DNA of 64,000 bases, taken from positions 124,001 through 188,000 of the forward strand of contig NZ_JANIPJ010000005.1 in assembly GCF_024623455.1 (NCBI RefSeq), given 5' to 3'. This document shows positions 52,142 to 60,353 of this stretch, piece by piece. Position numbers and translations under genes: made by a program. How positions within the stretch are numbered: the stretch's first letter is position 1; the number at the start of each line of letters is the position of its first letter. The DNA comes from Paenibacillus soyae (lineage in GTDB: Bacteria > Bacillota > Bacilli > Paenibacillales > Paenibacillaceae). The notes beneath the pieces are model-generated. The model worked only from the letters and a program-made list of their open reading frames with translations, was not told where the DNA came from and did no database searches.

Positions 52142-53088
52142 AGATGAAGGTGAAGATGAACAAAACGTTGATCGCCGGCTTGATACTGGCTGCTTTTATG
52201 GTCCTGATCGCCTTAATCGGGCCGTTCATTGCGCCGCATGAGCTGAATCATCAGGTCAAAATCGAATATGTAGTGGGCCAGGATGGGGACGGATACGTCG
52301 TTGCCCCTCCGGTCGCGCCGGGCTCGAAGGAGTATCCGCTCGGCACGGATAAGAACGGATACGACCTGCTGACGAAGCTGCTGCATGGCGCCAAGTATAC
52401 TATCTTCCTCTCAATCGGCATAGCGGTTGCGAGAGTCGCCGTAGGCGGGCTCATTGGGCTTCTGTTAGGCTTCTACGTGAAGCCGCAGCGAGAAGGGAAG
52501 GAAGGGACGGGCAAGGCGTCCTTCTGGTCCGTGCTGAACGGCATCCCGATCTTCCTCATCGTCTGGCTGATGATGATCGGCATTACGATTAATCCCGCGG
52601 CATCGCCGTTTGCGATGTCCATGATCCTGGCGGTCGTGCTGCTAGTCGTAGGCGTGCCGTCCGTCGCGTCGACGGTGAAGGAGAAGACGCTGATCATACG
52701 CGAGCGGCAGTTCGTGACGGCATCCCGGTCGCTGGGCGCGGGAGGCTGGAGAATCATCGGCTCCCACCTGATCCCGCATCTGAAGGAAAGCTTTCTTATT
52801 CTGATTGTGCAGGAGATCATCCTCGTCCTGACGTTGTTCGGCCAGCTCGCTCTGTTCAATGTATTCGTGGGCGGTACGACGATGTATTTCGACCCTCCCG
52901 AATACCATAGCCGGACGAGCGAATGGGCGGGACTTATCGGCCATAACCGGATGAGCTTCTACGCGAACGAGTGGATTTTCTATGTGCCGCTCGCTGCCTA
53001 TGCGTTGCTTATCATCGGATTCGCTCTCGTGTCCAAAGGACTGGAGCAGCGATATAACAAGATGTTTTCGAAGTTCTCGCATTTCTAA
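52138..53088 (+). CDS. ABC transporter permease, DppC/OppC-like
   Basis: 316 residues with the OppC-type N-terminal helix (TLIAGLILAAFMVLIALIGPFIAPHE), the LGTDKNGYDLLTKLLHGAKYT motif near residue 65 that is diagnostic of DppC/OppC, and the coupling helix ASRSLGAGGWRIIGSHLIPHLK near 200. It overlaps the DppB-like gene by ATGA and forms the other half of the pore. The partners ATPase and binding protein must be encoded elsewhere, or the pair is a remnant. Confidence 0.82.
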   Translation: MKMKVKMNKTLIAGLILAAFMVLIALIGPFIAPHELNHQVKIEYVVGQDGDGYVVAPPVAPGSKEYPLGTDKNGYDLLTKLLHGAKYTIFLSIGIAVARVAVGGLIGLLLGFYVKPQREGKEGTGKASFWSVLNGIPIFLIVWLMMIGITINPAASPFAMSMILAVVLLVVGVPSVASTVKEKTLIIRERQFVTASRSLGAGGWRIIGSHLIPHLKESFLILIVQEIILVLTLFGQLALFNVFVGGTTMYFDPPEYHSRTSEWAGLIGHNRMSFYANEWIFYVPLAAYALLIIGFALVSKGLEQRYNKMFSKFSHF

Positions 53089-53094
53089 ATAAAG

Positions 53095-53139
53095 AAAAAA
53101 CCGCCCCGGCAAGCATGAAGCTGCCGGAGCGGTTTTTTT
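53095..53139. terminator. Bidirectional terminator
   Basis: AAAAAACCGC...CCGGC pairs with GCCGG-A-GCGGTTTTTT; it ends the permease operon and overlaps the last codons of the convergent SdpI-like gene. Confidence 0.85.
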
Positions 53140-53749
53140 ATTTGCGGACGATGCCGATCAGCTTTCCTGCCGTCGCGATTATAAAGCAGGCGAGCAAAGT
53201 GAACAGGATCGGCGAGATATAAGCCTTCGGCAGGAACGACGCGGCGATGAGCAAGAAGCCTGCGATGACCATGATCCTGCCTTGGAAGCGCGCCAGCTCG
53301 CGATGAGCGGTCTCGGAGAGCTTCGGCCACGACGCCGTGCCTTGCGGCATGCGCGGAAGCAGGTTGCCGATCAGTAAGAACACGCTGCCGACGATGAACG
53401 CGGCGAAGGCGGACGCGCTGATATCGTAGCCCAGATTATAGGCGATGATCGCGCCTTGGACAGCGAGAAGCAGCAGCGATACGACTCCGGCTACGGAAGG
53501 TAGCGTCGCTTCTCCCTTCGCGCGTTTGTTCTCGTCTTTCTCGAAGCGCAGCGTGAAGAACGTCGACCAAGTAACGAAGAGAATAATAACCGGATTCACC
53601 AATAAGGCAATTGGCTTGCTGATGTAATTATCCGGTTCATCGGCGGCGTTGAAGTGAACGGCCATTTCCGCGGGGAGGCTGTCGTACGTGAAAATACCCG
53701 CGAGCAGGGCGGCCAATACGGCGAATAGGGGAACGATCCATTTGTTCAT
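53138..53749 (-). CDS. SdpI-like immunity/membrane protein
   Basis: 203 residues, six membrane helices. The first 45 residues carry the SdpI/DUF1648 signature (LPAEMAVHFNAADEPDNYISKPIALLVNP), followed by the SdpI-type helices (LPRMPQG near 150, KLSETAHRELARFQG near 165). In B. subtilis SdpI gives immunity to the SdpC toxin and sequesters SdpR. Start taken at MNKW; the ATG at 53761 overlaps the stop of the upstream regulator gene (ATGA) and is equally possible. No toxin gene is seen here. Confidence 0.85.
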   Translation of the reverse strand: MNKWIVPLFAVLAALLAGIFTYDSLPAEMAVHFNAADEPDNYISKPIALLVNPVIILFVTWSTFFTLRFEKDENKRAKGEATLPSVAGVVSLLLLAVQGAIIAYNLGYDISASAFAAFIVGSVFLLIGNLLPRMPQGTASWPKLSETAHRELARFQGRIMVIAGFLLIAASFLPKAYISPILFTLLACFIIATAGKLIGIVRK

Positions 53750-53757
53750 GATTGTTG

Positions 53758-54027
53758 TCATCCTTTCGGTTGCCCAAGATCCATAATCCATTTCATAACG
53801 TCCTGGAAGATGGTCGTGTTCAGGGAATACAGCATGTTCTGGCCTTGGCGCTGCACCCATACGAGCTCGGCCTGCTTCAAAATATTAAGATGATTGGAGA
53901 TGCTCGGCTTCGTCATCTCGAAATGGTCGGCGATTTCGCCGGCGGTCAGATCGGACTGCTTGAGCAGATCGAGTATTTTGCGGCGGGTCGGATCGGCCAG
54001 AGCTTTGAACGCTTCGTTGACGGACAT
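53758..54027 (-). CDS. ArsR-type repressor, SdpR-like
   Basis: 89 residues with a winged helix: FKALADPTRRKILDLLKQSDLTAGEIADHF then MTKPSISNHLNILKQAELV. It has no metal-binding Cys motif, in line with SdpR rather than ArsR. It is coupled to the SdpI-like gene downstream and should repress the pair. A longer version from 54072 (15 more residues) is possible, but GGAG lies before the shorter start. Confidence 0.87.
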   Translation of the reverse strand: MSVNEAFKALADPTRRKILDLLKQSDLTAGEIADHFEMTKPSISNHLNILKQAELVWVQRQGQNMLYSLNTTIFQDVMKWIMDLGQPKG

Positions 54028-54072
54028 GGCGAGTGTTGTGCTCCTTTCGAAGTGCTGCGGATTGTTAGACAT

Positions 54073-54126
54073 TTAGAAGTTTTTCTAATTAACTAAAATT
54101 CTAACCTGTGTGCGATGCATTGTCAA
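54073..54126 (-). promoter_or_regulatory. sdpR-like promoter and operator
   Basis: Minus strand: consensus TTGACA (54126-54121), 17 bp, TAGAAT (54103-54098). The 16 bp dyad TTAGAA-N4-TTCTAA (54088-54073) covers the start point region (about +3 to +18), a natural site for autorepression. Confidence 0.78.
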
Positions 54127-54181
54127 CGGCTATAGATCCGAGATTCAGAAAAAAATGTCATCGTAATACTTTCGCCATGTT

Positions 54182-54740
54182 CCAGGTTAGCAGGATCTGG
54201 CATGATGAAGGAGGTTAATCGCTGGCTGAGCAGCTCCCGGGCGAGAACCTCGAGAGGGTTCCGCAGTGCCGGGCACGTGTGCTTCGGTATGCTGAGCATG
54301 CTGCAGGGCATTAGTCCGACAAGCTTGTTATTGAGGGTTCGATTCCCTCATCGCCTTCCAAGCGATCGCTTATGGTTAAGCACTCGATATGGGATCGAGG
54401 AACAACTCCAAAAATGATCTTCGCGGGAACGGCCGGGCGAAGATGCCGCTCTTGGCTTTCGGTGCCGCGAGAGCATGCGCAGGTTTCGGCATGTTCGGGC
54501 TTCATTCGGAACCAAGGGAGGCACTAACGCCACTCCGGGCTGGGCTTTGTAATTAGTCGCTCTATGAGCTGAACGTTCGGGACCCTAAAGGAGCCGGTGG
54601 AACAGGATGAAGCTCAGCTGCAAGGAAGCTTGAGCTAGCCTTGTTCGAGGAAGGCCCCATCGGCCTGACGAACGCTCTTATCGACCCGTTCCGCCTGTGC
54701 CGGGAGGGTCGTTCCCAAGCGGGATCAACTAAACGAACAA
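54182..54740 (+). ncRNA. Candidate large structured RNA with a tRNA-like T-arm, leader of the slipin gene
   Basis: About 560 bases without a convincing gene but packed with stable hairpins: GAACC/GGTTC (54245), GTGTGC-TTCG-GTATGC (54277), ATCTTCGC/GCGAAGAT (54417-54443), GCTCT...AGAGC (54449), GGAGGC/GCC(A)CTCC (54517), AGCTCA/TGAGCT (54610), GTTCG...CGAAC enclosing GGCC/GGCC (54643-54672), CGACCC/GGGTCG (54682-54710). GAGGG-TTCGATT-CCCTC (54333-54349) is a textbook tRNA T-arm and is followed 8 bases later by CCA. No D-arm and anticodon arm fit in front of it, so it is a mimic, not a tRNA gene. ATCGCTGG (54219) and CCAAGCGAT (54358) can close a domain around it. There is no T-rich terminator before the slipin start, so it may be a long 5' leader. 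Weak TAATAC at 54164 could be its -10. Confidence 0.5.
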
Positions 54741-54753
54741 AGAGGTGCAAAAC

Positions 54754-55881
54754 ATGAAAAAGCTTTTTAAGACCGTTATTGTCAAATCCGATGAGCGCGG
54801 CCTGTTGTTTCATAAAGGAAGCTACGTCAAGCATTTGCGGCCGGGCACGTACCGTTTCGCCGCTTGGTCGGGGCAGGACGCTGTCATACTGGATACAGCT
54901 AAACCGTTTGCGGTAAAGGGCAAGGATTTGAACGTATTTCGCCACGATGTCGAGCTGCTGAATGAGCTAGAAGTCGTGGACGTACAGGATAACGAGTGCG
55001 TGCTGCATTACGAGGAGGGCCGTTTCGCTGCGCTCCTGACGCCGGGGGCCTACGCCTTCTGGAACGTGCTCAAAAAGCATAGCTTCATGAGGGTGGATAT
55101 TCGCCAGCCGGAGCTGCCGAAGGAGCTGGGTGTCGCCATTCCTCCAAAGCTTGCCGGCTACTGCGCCATGACGGAAATTTCGAGCTTCGAGCGGGGCTTG
55201 TTGTTCTTCAATAACGTGTTCCAAAGAGAGCTCGCGCCGGGCAAATATTATTTCTGGAAGGGTCCGGTCAGCGTACAGGTGAAGACGGTTGACCTGCGTC
55301 GGCAGCAGCTCGATATGACAGGGCAGGAGATAATGACGGAGGATAAAGTATCGCTGCGGCTGAACTTCGTCTGCCAGTATCGCATAACGGATCCCCTCAA
55401 GGCGCTGGAAATTCGGGGCTTTGACGAACAGGTATATATCATGCTGCAGCTCATCCTGCGCGAATACGTGGGCACAATGAAGCTCGACGATCTGCTTCGC
55501 GTGAAGCAGGAGGTCGGAGCGTACGTGATGAGCCGGCTGAGCGAGAAGAACGAAGCTTTCGGCGTGGAGTTTCTGTCAGCGGGCGTTAAGGACATCATCC
55601 TGCCGGGCGAGGTGCGGGACATTCTGAACACGGTGCTGCTGGCGGAGAAGAAGGCGCAGGCCAACCTCATCACGCGCCGCGAGGAGACCGCCTCGACCCG
55701 CAGTCTGCTGAACACGGCGAAGCTCATGGAGGAGAACGGCACGCTCTACCGGCTCAAGGAGCTGGAGTTTCTGGAGAAGATCAGCGATCGGATCGGCAGC
55801 ATTTCCTTGACCGGCGGCGGCAATCTGCTGGAGCAGCTCAATTCATTCCTAGGAGCGCGTCCGGGAGAAGGGAAATCGTAG
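54754..55881 (+). CDS. Slipin (SPFH/band 7) family protein
   Basis: 375 residues. Two repeats of an SPFH-type beta unit at the start (KSDERGLLFHKGSYVKHLRPGTYRF and SFERGLLFFNNVFQRELAPGKYYFW, near 12 and 150) are followed by the band 7 core (VKTVDLRRQQLDMTGQEIMTEDKVSLRLNFVCQYRITDP in parts) and a helical end (TRREETASTRSLLNTAKLMEE). No clear N-terminal membrane helix, as in bacterial cytosolic slipins. Such slipins occur next to RNA-repair genes (RtcB, RtcR) and small tRNA-like RNAs in other bacteria; here only the structured RNA candidate is adjacent. Start is the ATG 6 bases after GAGGTG. Confidence 0.82.
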   Translation: MKKLFKTVIVKSDERGLLFHKGSYVKHLRPGTYRFAAWSGQDAVILDTAKPFAVKGKDLNVFRHDVELLNELEVVDVQDNECVLHYEEGRFAALLTPGAYAFWNVLKKHSFMRVDIRQPELPKELGVAIPPKLAGYCAMTEISSFERGLLFFNNVFQRELAPGKYYFWKGPVSVQVKTVDLRRQQLDMTGQEIMTEDKVSLRLNFVCQYRITDPLKALEIRGFDEQVYIMLQLILREYVGTMKLDDLLRVKQEVGAYVMSRLSEKNEAFGVEFLSAGVKDIILPGEVRDILNTVLLAEKKAQANLITRREETASTRSLLNTAKLMEENGTLYRLKELEFLEKISDRIGSISLTGGGNLLEQLNSFLGARPGEGKS

Positions 55882-55914
55882 AGAAGCGGCTTTTGAAGCT
55901 CGCTTCTCTTTTTT
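55880..55914 (+). terminator. Terminator of the slipin gene
   Basis: AGAGAAGCG (55880-55888) pairs with CGCTTCTCT (55901-55909), then T5. Confidence 0.9.
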
Positions 55915-56010
55915 GTGCGCATGACGCGACGCGCATTTTCATTCTCATCCGCCGTTATGATACACTGGCTCCAAACCAACGATGCCCACATAAGAAGGAG
56001 GAAGCCGCCA

Positions 56011-56679
56011 GTGGATGAGACACAAGACCAAACGAAGCTCCAGCCTGATTTCGGCCCTACGCAGAGAATCATCTTCGGCATGGGCTGCTTCTGGAGTCCG
56101 GAGGCGCTGTTCGGCCATATGCCGGGCGTCGTCCGTACGCGCGTCGGTTACTCGGGCGGTCATACGCCGAATCCGACCTACCGCGACATGGGCGACCATA
56201 CGGAGACGGTGCTCGTGGAGTTCGCGCCGGCTCTTCTACCATTCCGACAAATCGTGAACGTCTTCTGGGATCGCCATAATCCGTATAATATTAACGATTA
56301 CAAAGGCAGGCAGTATCAGTCTCTCTTGCTCTATGAGGACGAGACGCAGCGAGCGGACATCGAAACCGTGCTAGAGGAGCGCCGGAAGAAAGGGCTGGAG
56401 CGGCCGGACACGGAAATCAGGACCTTCTCGACCTTCTACCCGGCAGAGGAGCGGCATCAGAAATATTATCTCAAGCGATTCCCCCATGCGTTCGAGACGG
56501 TCATGTCGATCTTCGGGGAGCATGATGCGTTCAACGACTCTACGCTTGCGGCGAGACTGAACGGACTGGCCAAGGGCTATACCAGCCTGGAGCGGATCAA
56601 GGCGGAAATCGGAACTTGGAACATGGGGGAGAAGGAGCGGGCATATATCCTGGATGAAATCTCTTCCATAAGGTGGTAG
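56011..56679 (+). CDS. msrA: Peptide methionine-(S)-S-oxide reductase
   Basis: 222 residues from GTG with AAGGAGG 8 bases before it; the frame is open to 55915 but without a binding site. Catalytic C26 lies in GMGCFWSPEALFG (most MsrA read GCFWG-x-E), followed by VRTRVGYSGGHTPNPTYRDMGDHTE and the family's NPYNINDYKGRQYQS. It repairs oxidised methionine using thioredoxin. A 55-residue helical C-terminal extension holds no Cys, so recycling may use an unusual resolving route. Confidence 0.92.
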   Translation: MDETQDQTKLQPDFGPTQRIIFGMGCFWSPEALFGHMPGVVRTRVGYSGGHTPNPTYRDMGDHTETVLVEFAPALLPFRQIVNVFWDRHNPYNINDYKGRQYQSLLLYEDETQRADIETVLEERRKKGLERPDTEIRTFSTFYPAEERHQKYYLKRFPHAFETVMSIFGEHDAFNDSTLAARLNGLAKGYTSLERIKAEIGTWNMGEKERAYILDEISSIRW

Positions 56680-56703
56680 AGCATCGTCATTAGGAATGCA
56701 GCA

Positions 56704-56748
56704 AATACCGGACTTGGCGTACCGATTACGCCGAGGACGGTATTTTTG
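56704..56748 (+). terminator. Terminator of msrA
   Basis: ATACCG...GGCGTA-CCGAT-TACGCC...CGGTAT, nested stems, followed by T5. Confidence 0.85.
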
Positions 56749-56819
56749 TTATTTTTATTTGGAGCCCGTGAAAAATATCCGCCGTCTGAATTGTATTACT
56801 AGTGAAAGGGGGACTTCAC

Positions 56820-57302
56820 GTGAAGGATTCATCTGAGCTCGGTGAATCTGTCCAGCAAGCGGTCATCCGATATTCGGACAGTTTGATTCGAATCGCATTT
56901 ACTTACGTCAAAAACATGGCCGACGCGGAGGAGGTGGCGCAGGAGGTATTCCTCGCCTACCTGCAGAAAGCCCCTGCTTTCGCTAGTCCCGAACACGAGA
57001 AAGCCTGGCTGATCCGGACAGCCATTAATAAGAGCAAAAACGCGGTCAAATCGGGCTGGTTCAGAAGCCGAAACCCGATTCCCGAAGATCTATCGTACAT
57101 GCCGGAGGAGGAGCAGGACATCATTCATGCCGTGCTTGCCCTGGACAAAAAGTACAGGCTTCCTATTCACTTGCATTACTACGAGGGCTATTCCCTGGAG
57201 GAGATTGCAGGCATCCTGCAGACGAAGCCGGCTACGGTCGGCACCTGGCTGGCGCGCGGCCGGAAGCATCTCAAAGAAGCGTTAGGAGGGCTGTGGACAT
57301 GA
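56820..57302 (+). CDS. ECF-type RNA polymerase sigma factor
   Basis: 160 residues from GTG, 7 bases after AAAGGGGG. Region 2 (about 12-75: IRIAFTYVKNMADAEEVAQEVFLAYL) and region 4 (about 100-155: LPIHLHYYEGYSLEEIAGILQTKPATVGTWLARGRKHLK) are both present. Together with the membrane protein gene that overlaps its stop by 4 bases it forms a sigma/anti-sigma-type pair. No autoregulatory ECF promoter could be identified with confidence in front. Confidence 0.9.
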   Translation: MKDSSELGESVQQAVIRYSDSLIRIAFTYVKNMADAEEVAQEVFLAYLQKAPAFASPEHEKAWLIRTAINKSKNAVKSGWFRSRNPIPEDLSYMPEEEQDIIHAVLALDKKYRLPIHLHYYEGYSLEEIAGILQTKPATVGTWLARGRKHLKEALGGLWT

Positions 57303-57859
57303 AGAAGCCTAGCTACAAGTCGGCCATGTCGCGAATCAAGACAAGCGAAAACTTTCAGGATAAAACGATAGAACGACTCCAGCAGCATCAATCGATTAAA
57401 GGAGAGATTCCCATGACCAACCAACCAAAATCGAGCGTAACCAAAAAAACGACGGCATGGACCGTAGGCCTCGCGGCATGCGCCGTTCTGGCATTCGGCA
57501 TCTACGCCGCATTCCCGAGCGGCGGCGCGCCAGGCATCGAAGTCTTGCCTATCGCGAGCGGCGATCCTGCCGGAAACGTCCCTCCCGGCAAAGCTCCGGC
57601 TACTTCCGCCAAGCAGCAGGTGAATATCGACGGCGTCATCGAGGAAGTAAGCGCGGACGGCAAGAGCTTCCGCATCGGCACGCTGTGGGTGACTGTCACC
57701 GATGAGACCGTGTACGGCATCAGCGGTCCCACGGCTCCGGATCCGTCCGAGCAGCTGGTGAGCAAGGAGTTCAAGGTGGGCAACACCGTATCGGGCTTCA
57801 CGTCGCAGGATGTGTCGAGCGGCAAAGTGACGGCCGACAAGATCTATAACAACTTTTAA
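57299..57859 (+). CDS. Membrane-anchored protein, probable anti-sigma partner
   Basis: 186 residues, coupled to the ECF sigma gene (ATGA, GGAGGG 8 bases before). A cytoplasmic basic stretch of about 50 residues (MKKPSYKSAMSRIKTSENFQDKTIERLQ) could bind the sigma factor; one membrane helix follows (about 53-72) and then a Pro/Gly/Ala-rich linker and a small beta domain (about 103-186: VNIDGVIEEVSADGKSFRIG...) outside the cell. Location and layout support an anti-sigma factor, though no zinc-type ASD motif is present. Confidence 0.7.
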   Translation: MKKPSYKSAMSRIKTSENFQDKTIERLQQHQSIKGEIPMTNQPKSSVTKKTTAWTVGLAACAVLAFGIYAAFPSGGAPGIEVLPIASGDPAGNVPPGKAPATSAKQQVNIDGVIEEVSADGKSFRIGTLWVTVTDETVYGISGPTAPDPSEQLVSKEFKVGNTVSGFTSQDVSSGKVTADKIYNNF

Positions 57860-57986
57860 GGAGCAAGCTGTTAGTTTGAAGTGTGCACCCTTCTGTCGAA
57901 TCGACGGGAGGGTGTTTGTTATTGGAATAAAAACGTGGGCGGAGGGAGATCTTACTGTCAAATGTAGAAGAAGGGATGAACGAACC

Positions 57987-58322
57987 ATGCTTAAGTTTCT
58001 GCTGAAATATATCGTGAACGGTGCGATCGTGGCCGTGCTCTTGCTTTACTATACCGAAATTTCGTTCTGGAGCGCGGTGCTGACGGCAACGGGCTTGACC
58101 GTGCTCGCCTACCTGATCGGCGATCAGATCATACTGCGAGCCACGAACAATTGGTTTGCGACGGCGTGCGATATCGGCTTAGCGGCGGGCTACCTTGGAA
58201 TATTGTCGTACTTCTACGACTGGGAATTGTCGCTCGGCGAGACACTCTTCATCGCCGCCCTGATCGGCGTGGCGGAATGGTTCCTGCACAGGCATGTCTT
58301 TCGGGAAGAATTGCAGGTATAA
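57987..58322 (+). CDS. DUF2512 family membrane protein
   Basis: 111 residues, four membrane helices, with the family's YLIGDQIILRATNNWFATACD segment in the middle. DUF2512 proteins (YndM-like) are small Bacillales membrane proteins of unknown function, some expressed at sporulation. Start is the ATG 11 bases after AAGAAGGG. It stands alone between the sigma factor pair and a terminator. Confidence 0.82.
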   Translation: MLKFLLKYIVNGAIVAVLLLYYTEISFWSAVLTATGLTVLAYLIGDQIILRATNNWFATACDIGLAAGYLGILSYFYDWELSLGETLFIAALIGVAEWFLHRHVFREELQV

Positions 58323-58330
58323 AAACGAGA

Positions 58331-58377
58331 AAACGGCGTCCATGCTGCCTGTTGGCGGCAACGGACGCCGTTTCTTA
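58331..58377. terminator. Bidirectional terminator
   Basis: AAACGGCGTCC pairs with GGACGCCGTTT around a GC-rich inner stem, with T-rich flank; separates convergent genes. Confidence 0.85.
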
Positions 58378-58977
58378 TTCCGGCAGATAAGGCCTCGCGG
58401 CCTCCAATGTGTACTCGAACAAAGCTTCCATCTCGATCCGTTGAATCCTCTCCAGCAAAGCTCTTGCTTCGTCATTCGCGGCCAGCTTCTCCTGCCAGAC
58501 CGCAAGGTCGACGAATCTTGCCGAGTCCCACCCGGCTTCCGACCGGAACGACGACAATACCCCGCTCGCGTACGAGTCCTTAATCGAGGCTATCTTCTCG
58601 GTCTCCGCAGCACCGCCGAGCTGCTCCGCTACCCGCTTTCGTGTCAGGTCCATGGCAGGGTGGCGTCCGGCCTGGCGGAACCAATATTTCGAGTTGTAGA
58701 AGTCGCCTTCCATCCGGTGCATCAGGCCGTGCCAATACGCGCCTGTCGCGTCATGCTCGATCTCCTGCGCGTAGGAGTGGGACGCGTCCAGGCTGTCGTT
58801 CCTTAAATGCAGGCCGGCCATTAAAGCGATAAGAGCTGTCTCGGATAAGGAAATCCCCTGCGCGAGAGACTCGATCCGCGCTTCGAGCTCGCCGTCCCAA
58901 GCCTTCTTCGGCATCAGCGGAGACAACGTCTCCCGGCCGTCAAGCCTTTCCAATATAGCATCTAGAGCATGCTTCAT
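58375..58977 (-). CDS. Conserved hypothetical protein
   Basis: 200 residues, soluble and helical. The segment HDATGAYWHGLMHRMEGDFYNSKYWFRQAGRHP (about 76-108), in particular WHG-x2-HR-x-EGDF-x-N-x-KYW-x2-xAG-x-HP, looks like a conserved active or binding site with several His and aromatic residues. I recall similar proteins in bacteria and fungi, with no assigned function. No partner gene on the same strand nearby; it has its own short upstream region behind narK2. Confidence 0.75.
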   Translation of the reverse strand: MKHALDAILERLDGRETLSPLMPKKAWDGELEARIESLAQGISLSETALIALMAGLHLRNDSLDASHSYAQEIEHDATGAYWHGLMHRMEGDFYNSKYWFRQAGRHPAMDLTRKRVAEQLGGAAETEKIASIKDSYASGVLSSFRSEAGWDSARFVDLAVWQEKLAANDEARALLERIQRIEMEALFEYTLEAARPYLPE

Positions 58978-59076
58978 ACGTAAAACGACCTCCCCCGTTC
59001 TAATAGCCTCAGTGTATCATACACCGGGATCGAGGGGGAGGTCGCCTAATTAAGAGGTCGGATAGGGTTGGTTATA

Positions 59077-60312
59077 TTAGATTTGGACGCCTGCATCGGC
59101 TGGCTCGAGACGCGCTTTGCCGCCTTTGCCCAGCCATTTGTTCCGCCAGTTGACCTGCACGACCGCCAGAAGCACCAGCGCGGCAAGCGCGACCGCGCTT
59201 AGCACGAGGAAGCCCGGCGTGTAAGAGCCGGAGGATTGATACAGACGGCCAAGCACGAGCGGCAGAGCGTATCCGCCGATGCCGCCAGCCGCGCCGACGA
59301 TGCCGGTCAAGAGGCCGATCTCGCTGCCGAAGCGCTGCGGCACGAGCTGGAACACCGCGCCGTTGCCCATCCCGAGGCACATCATGGCGACGAACAGGAG
59401 CGTAATGACGACAGGCAGAGCGGGAATGGACGCCACGGATGCCAGCATGATGCCTGCGCCGCCATACAGCGCGATCAGCATGCGGGTTCCGCCGAATTTA
59501 TCCGATAGATAACCGCCGACCGGCCGGAAGAAGCTGCCCGCGATAACGGCGGTCGTCGTGAAGTCGGCCGCGCGAACCGGATCGAGTCCGTATTGCGTGT
59601 TGAAGAAGATCGTCAAGTAGTTCGACAGGCCGACGAAGAAGCCGAAGGTGACGCAATAGAACGCGCAGAAGATCCAAGTGTCGCGCTGCTTGAAGGCATT
59701 GCCGTATTGGGCGAGCGTTCTGGGCGCCGGACGATTCGGGCTGTTCTTGGCGAAGATGGTGAAGATGATAAACACGAGCACGATCGGAATAAGCGCGAGG
59801 CCGAATACGACCTCCCAGCTACCGAAATGCTGCGCAATCCGGTTGGCGAACAGCGTCGTGATGACGGTGCCGCTGTTGCCGGCGCCGGCGATGCCCATCG
59901 CGAGGCCTTGATGCTCCTTGGAATACCACTGGCTGGCGAGAGGCAGGGCGGCCGCGAACGAGGCGCCGGCTACGCCGAGCAGCAGCGCGACGACATAGAG
60001 CTGATCGAGCGACTGAACGAACTGCCAACCCATAACGAGCGGTATGATGGTTACGATCATGCCGATCTGCGCCGTTCTTTTGGGCCCGATATAATCGGTT
60101 AGATAACCAAGCACGAGACGCAGGATGGACCCGCCTAGAATCGGCAGCGCTACGAGGTTGGCTTTCTCGACGGGGGTCATCGGGTAATCCTGCGCGATAA
60201 TGACCGCAAGAGGCCCGATAAGCACCCAGATCATAAAGCTAACATCAAAGTACAAGAACGCGCTGAACAAGGTGGGGCGGTGACCGCTTTGCCAAAAACT
60301 TTTTTTCTCCAT
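59077..60312 (-). CDS. nasA: Nitrate transporter of the NasA/NarK family
   Basis: 411 residues, twelve membrane helices, start at MEKK with GGGAG 8 bases upstream. Nitrate-porter motifs: GVAGASFAAALPLASQWYSKEHQGLAMGIAGAGNSGTV in the middle (in parts) and GLLTGIVGAAGGIGGYALPLVLG in the second half. It is only distantly similar to narK at 5.0 kb. Divergent from moeA-nasB and controlled by a consensus promoter, a GlnR/TnrA-type box and an attenuator leader, it is the uptake system for nitrate assimilation. Confidence 0.9.
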   Translation of the reverse strand: MEKKSFWQSGHRPTLFSAFLYFDVSFMIWVLIGPLAVIIAQDYPMTPVEKANLVALPILGGSILRLVLGYLTDYIGPKRTAQIGMIVTIIPLVMGWQFVQSLDQLYVVALLLGVAGASFAAALPLASQWYSKEHQGLAMGIAGAGNSGTVITTLFANRIAQHFGSWEVVFGLALIPIVLVFIIFTIFAKNSPNRPAPRTLAQYGNAFKQRDTWIFCAFYCVTFGFFVGLSNYLTIFFNTQYGLDPVRAADFTTTAVIAGSFFRPVGGYLSDKFGGTRMLIALYGGAGIMLASVASIPALPVVITLLFVAMMCLGMGNGAVFQLVPQRFGSEIGLLTGIVGAAGGIGGYALPLVLGRLYQSSGSYTPGFLVLSAVALAALVLLAVVQVNWRNKWLGKGGKARLEPADAGVQI

Positions 60313-60353
60313 CTCCATCTCTCCCTTTTCTTTTTGTATCTGTAGTTCAAAAC

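Noticed and set aside
54198..54214. Sigma-54 promoter (TGGCAT) before the slipin gene, as in RtcR-controlled operons
   Set aside because: The GC of the -12 element is not at the required 10 bp distance and no RtcR-type activator gene is seen.
54333..54360. tRNA gene ending in T-arm and CCA
   Set aside because: No acceptor 5' strand (AGGCGAT expected), D-arm or anticodon arm fits upstream at normal distance. Kept only as a tRNA-like element in a larger RNA.
54590..54606. T-box riboswitch (GGTGGAAC resembles the T-box core)
   Set aside because: The full AGGGTGGNACCGCG core is missing and the downstream gene is not an aminoacyl-tRNA or amino acid gene.
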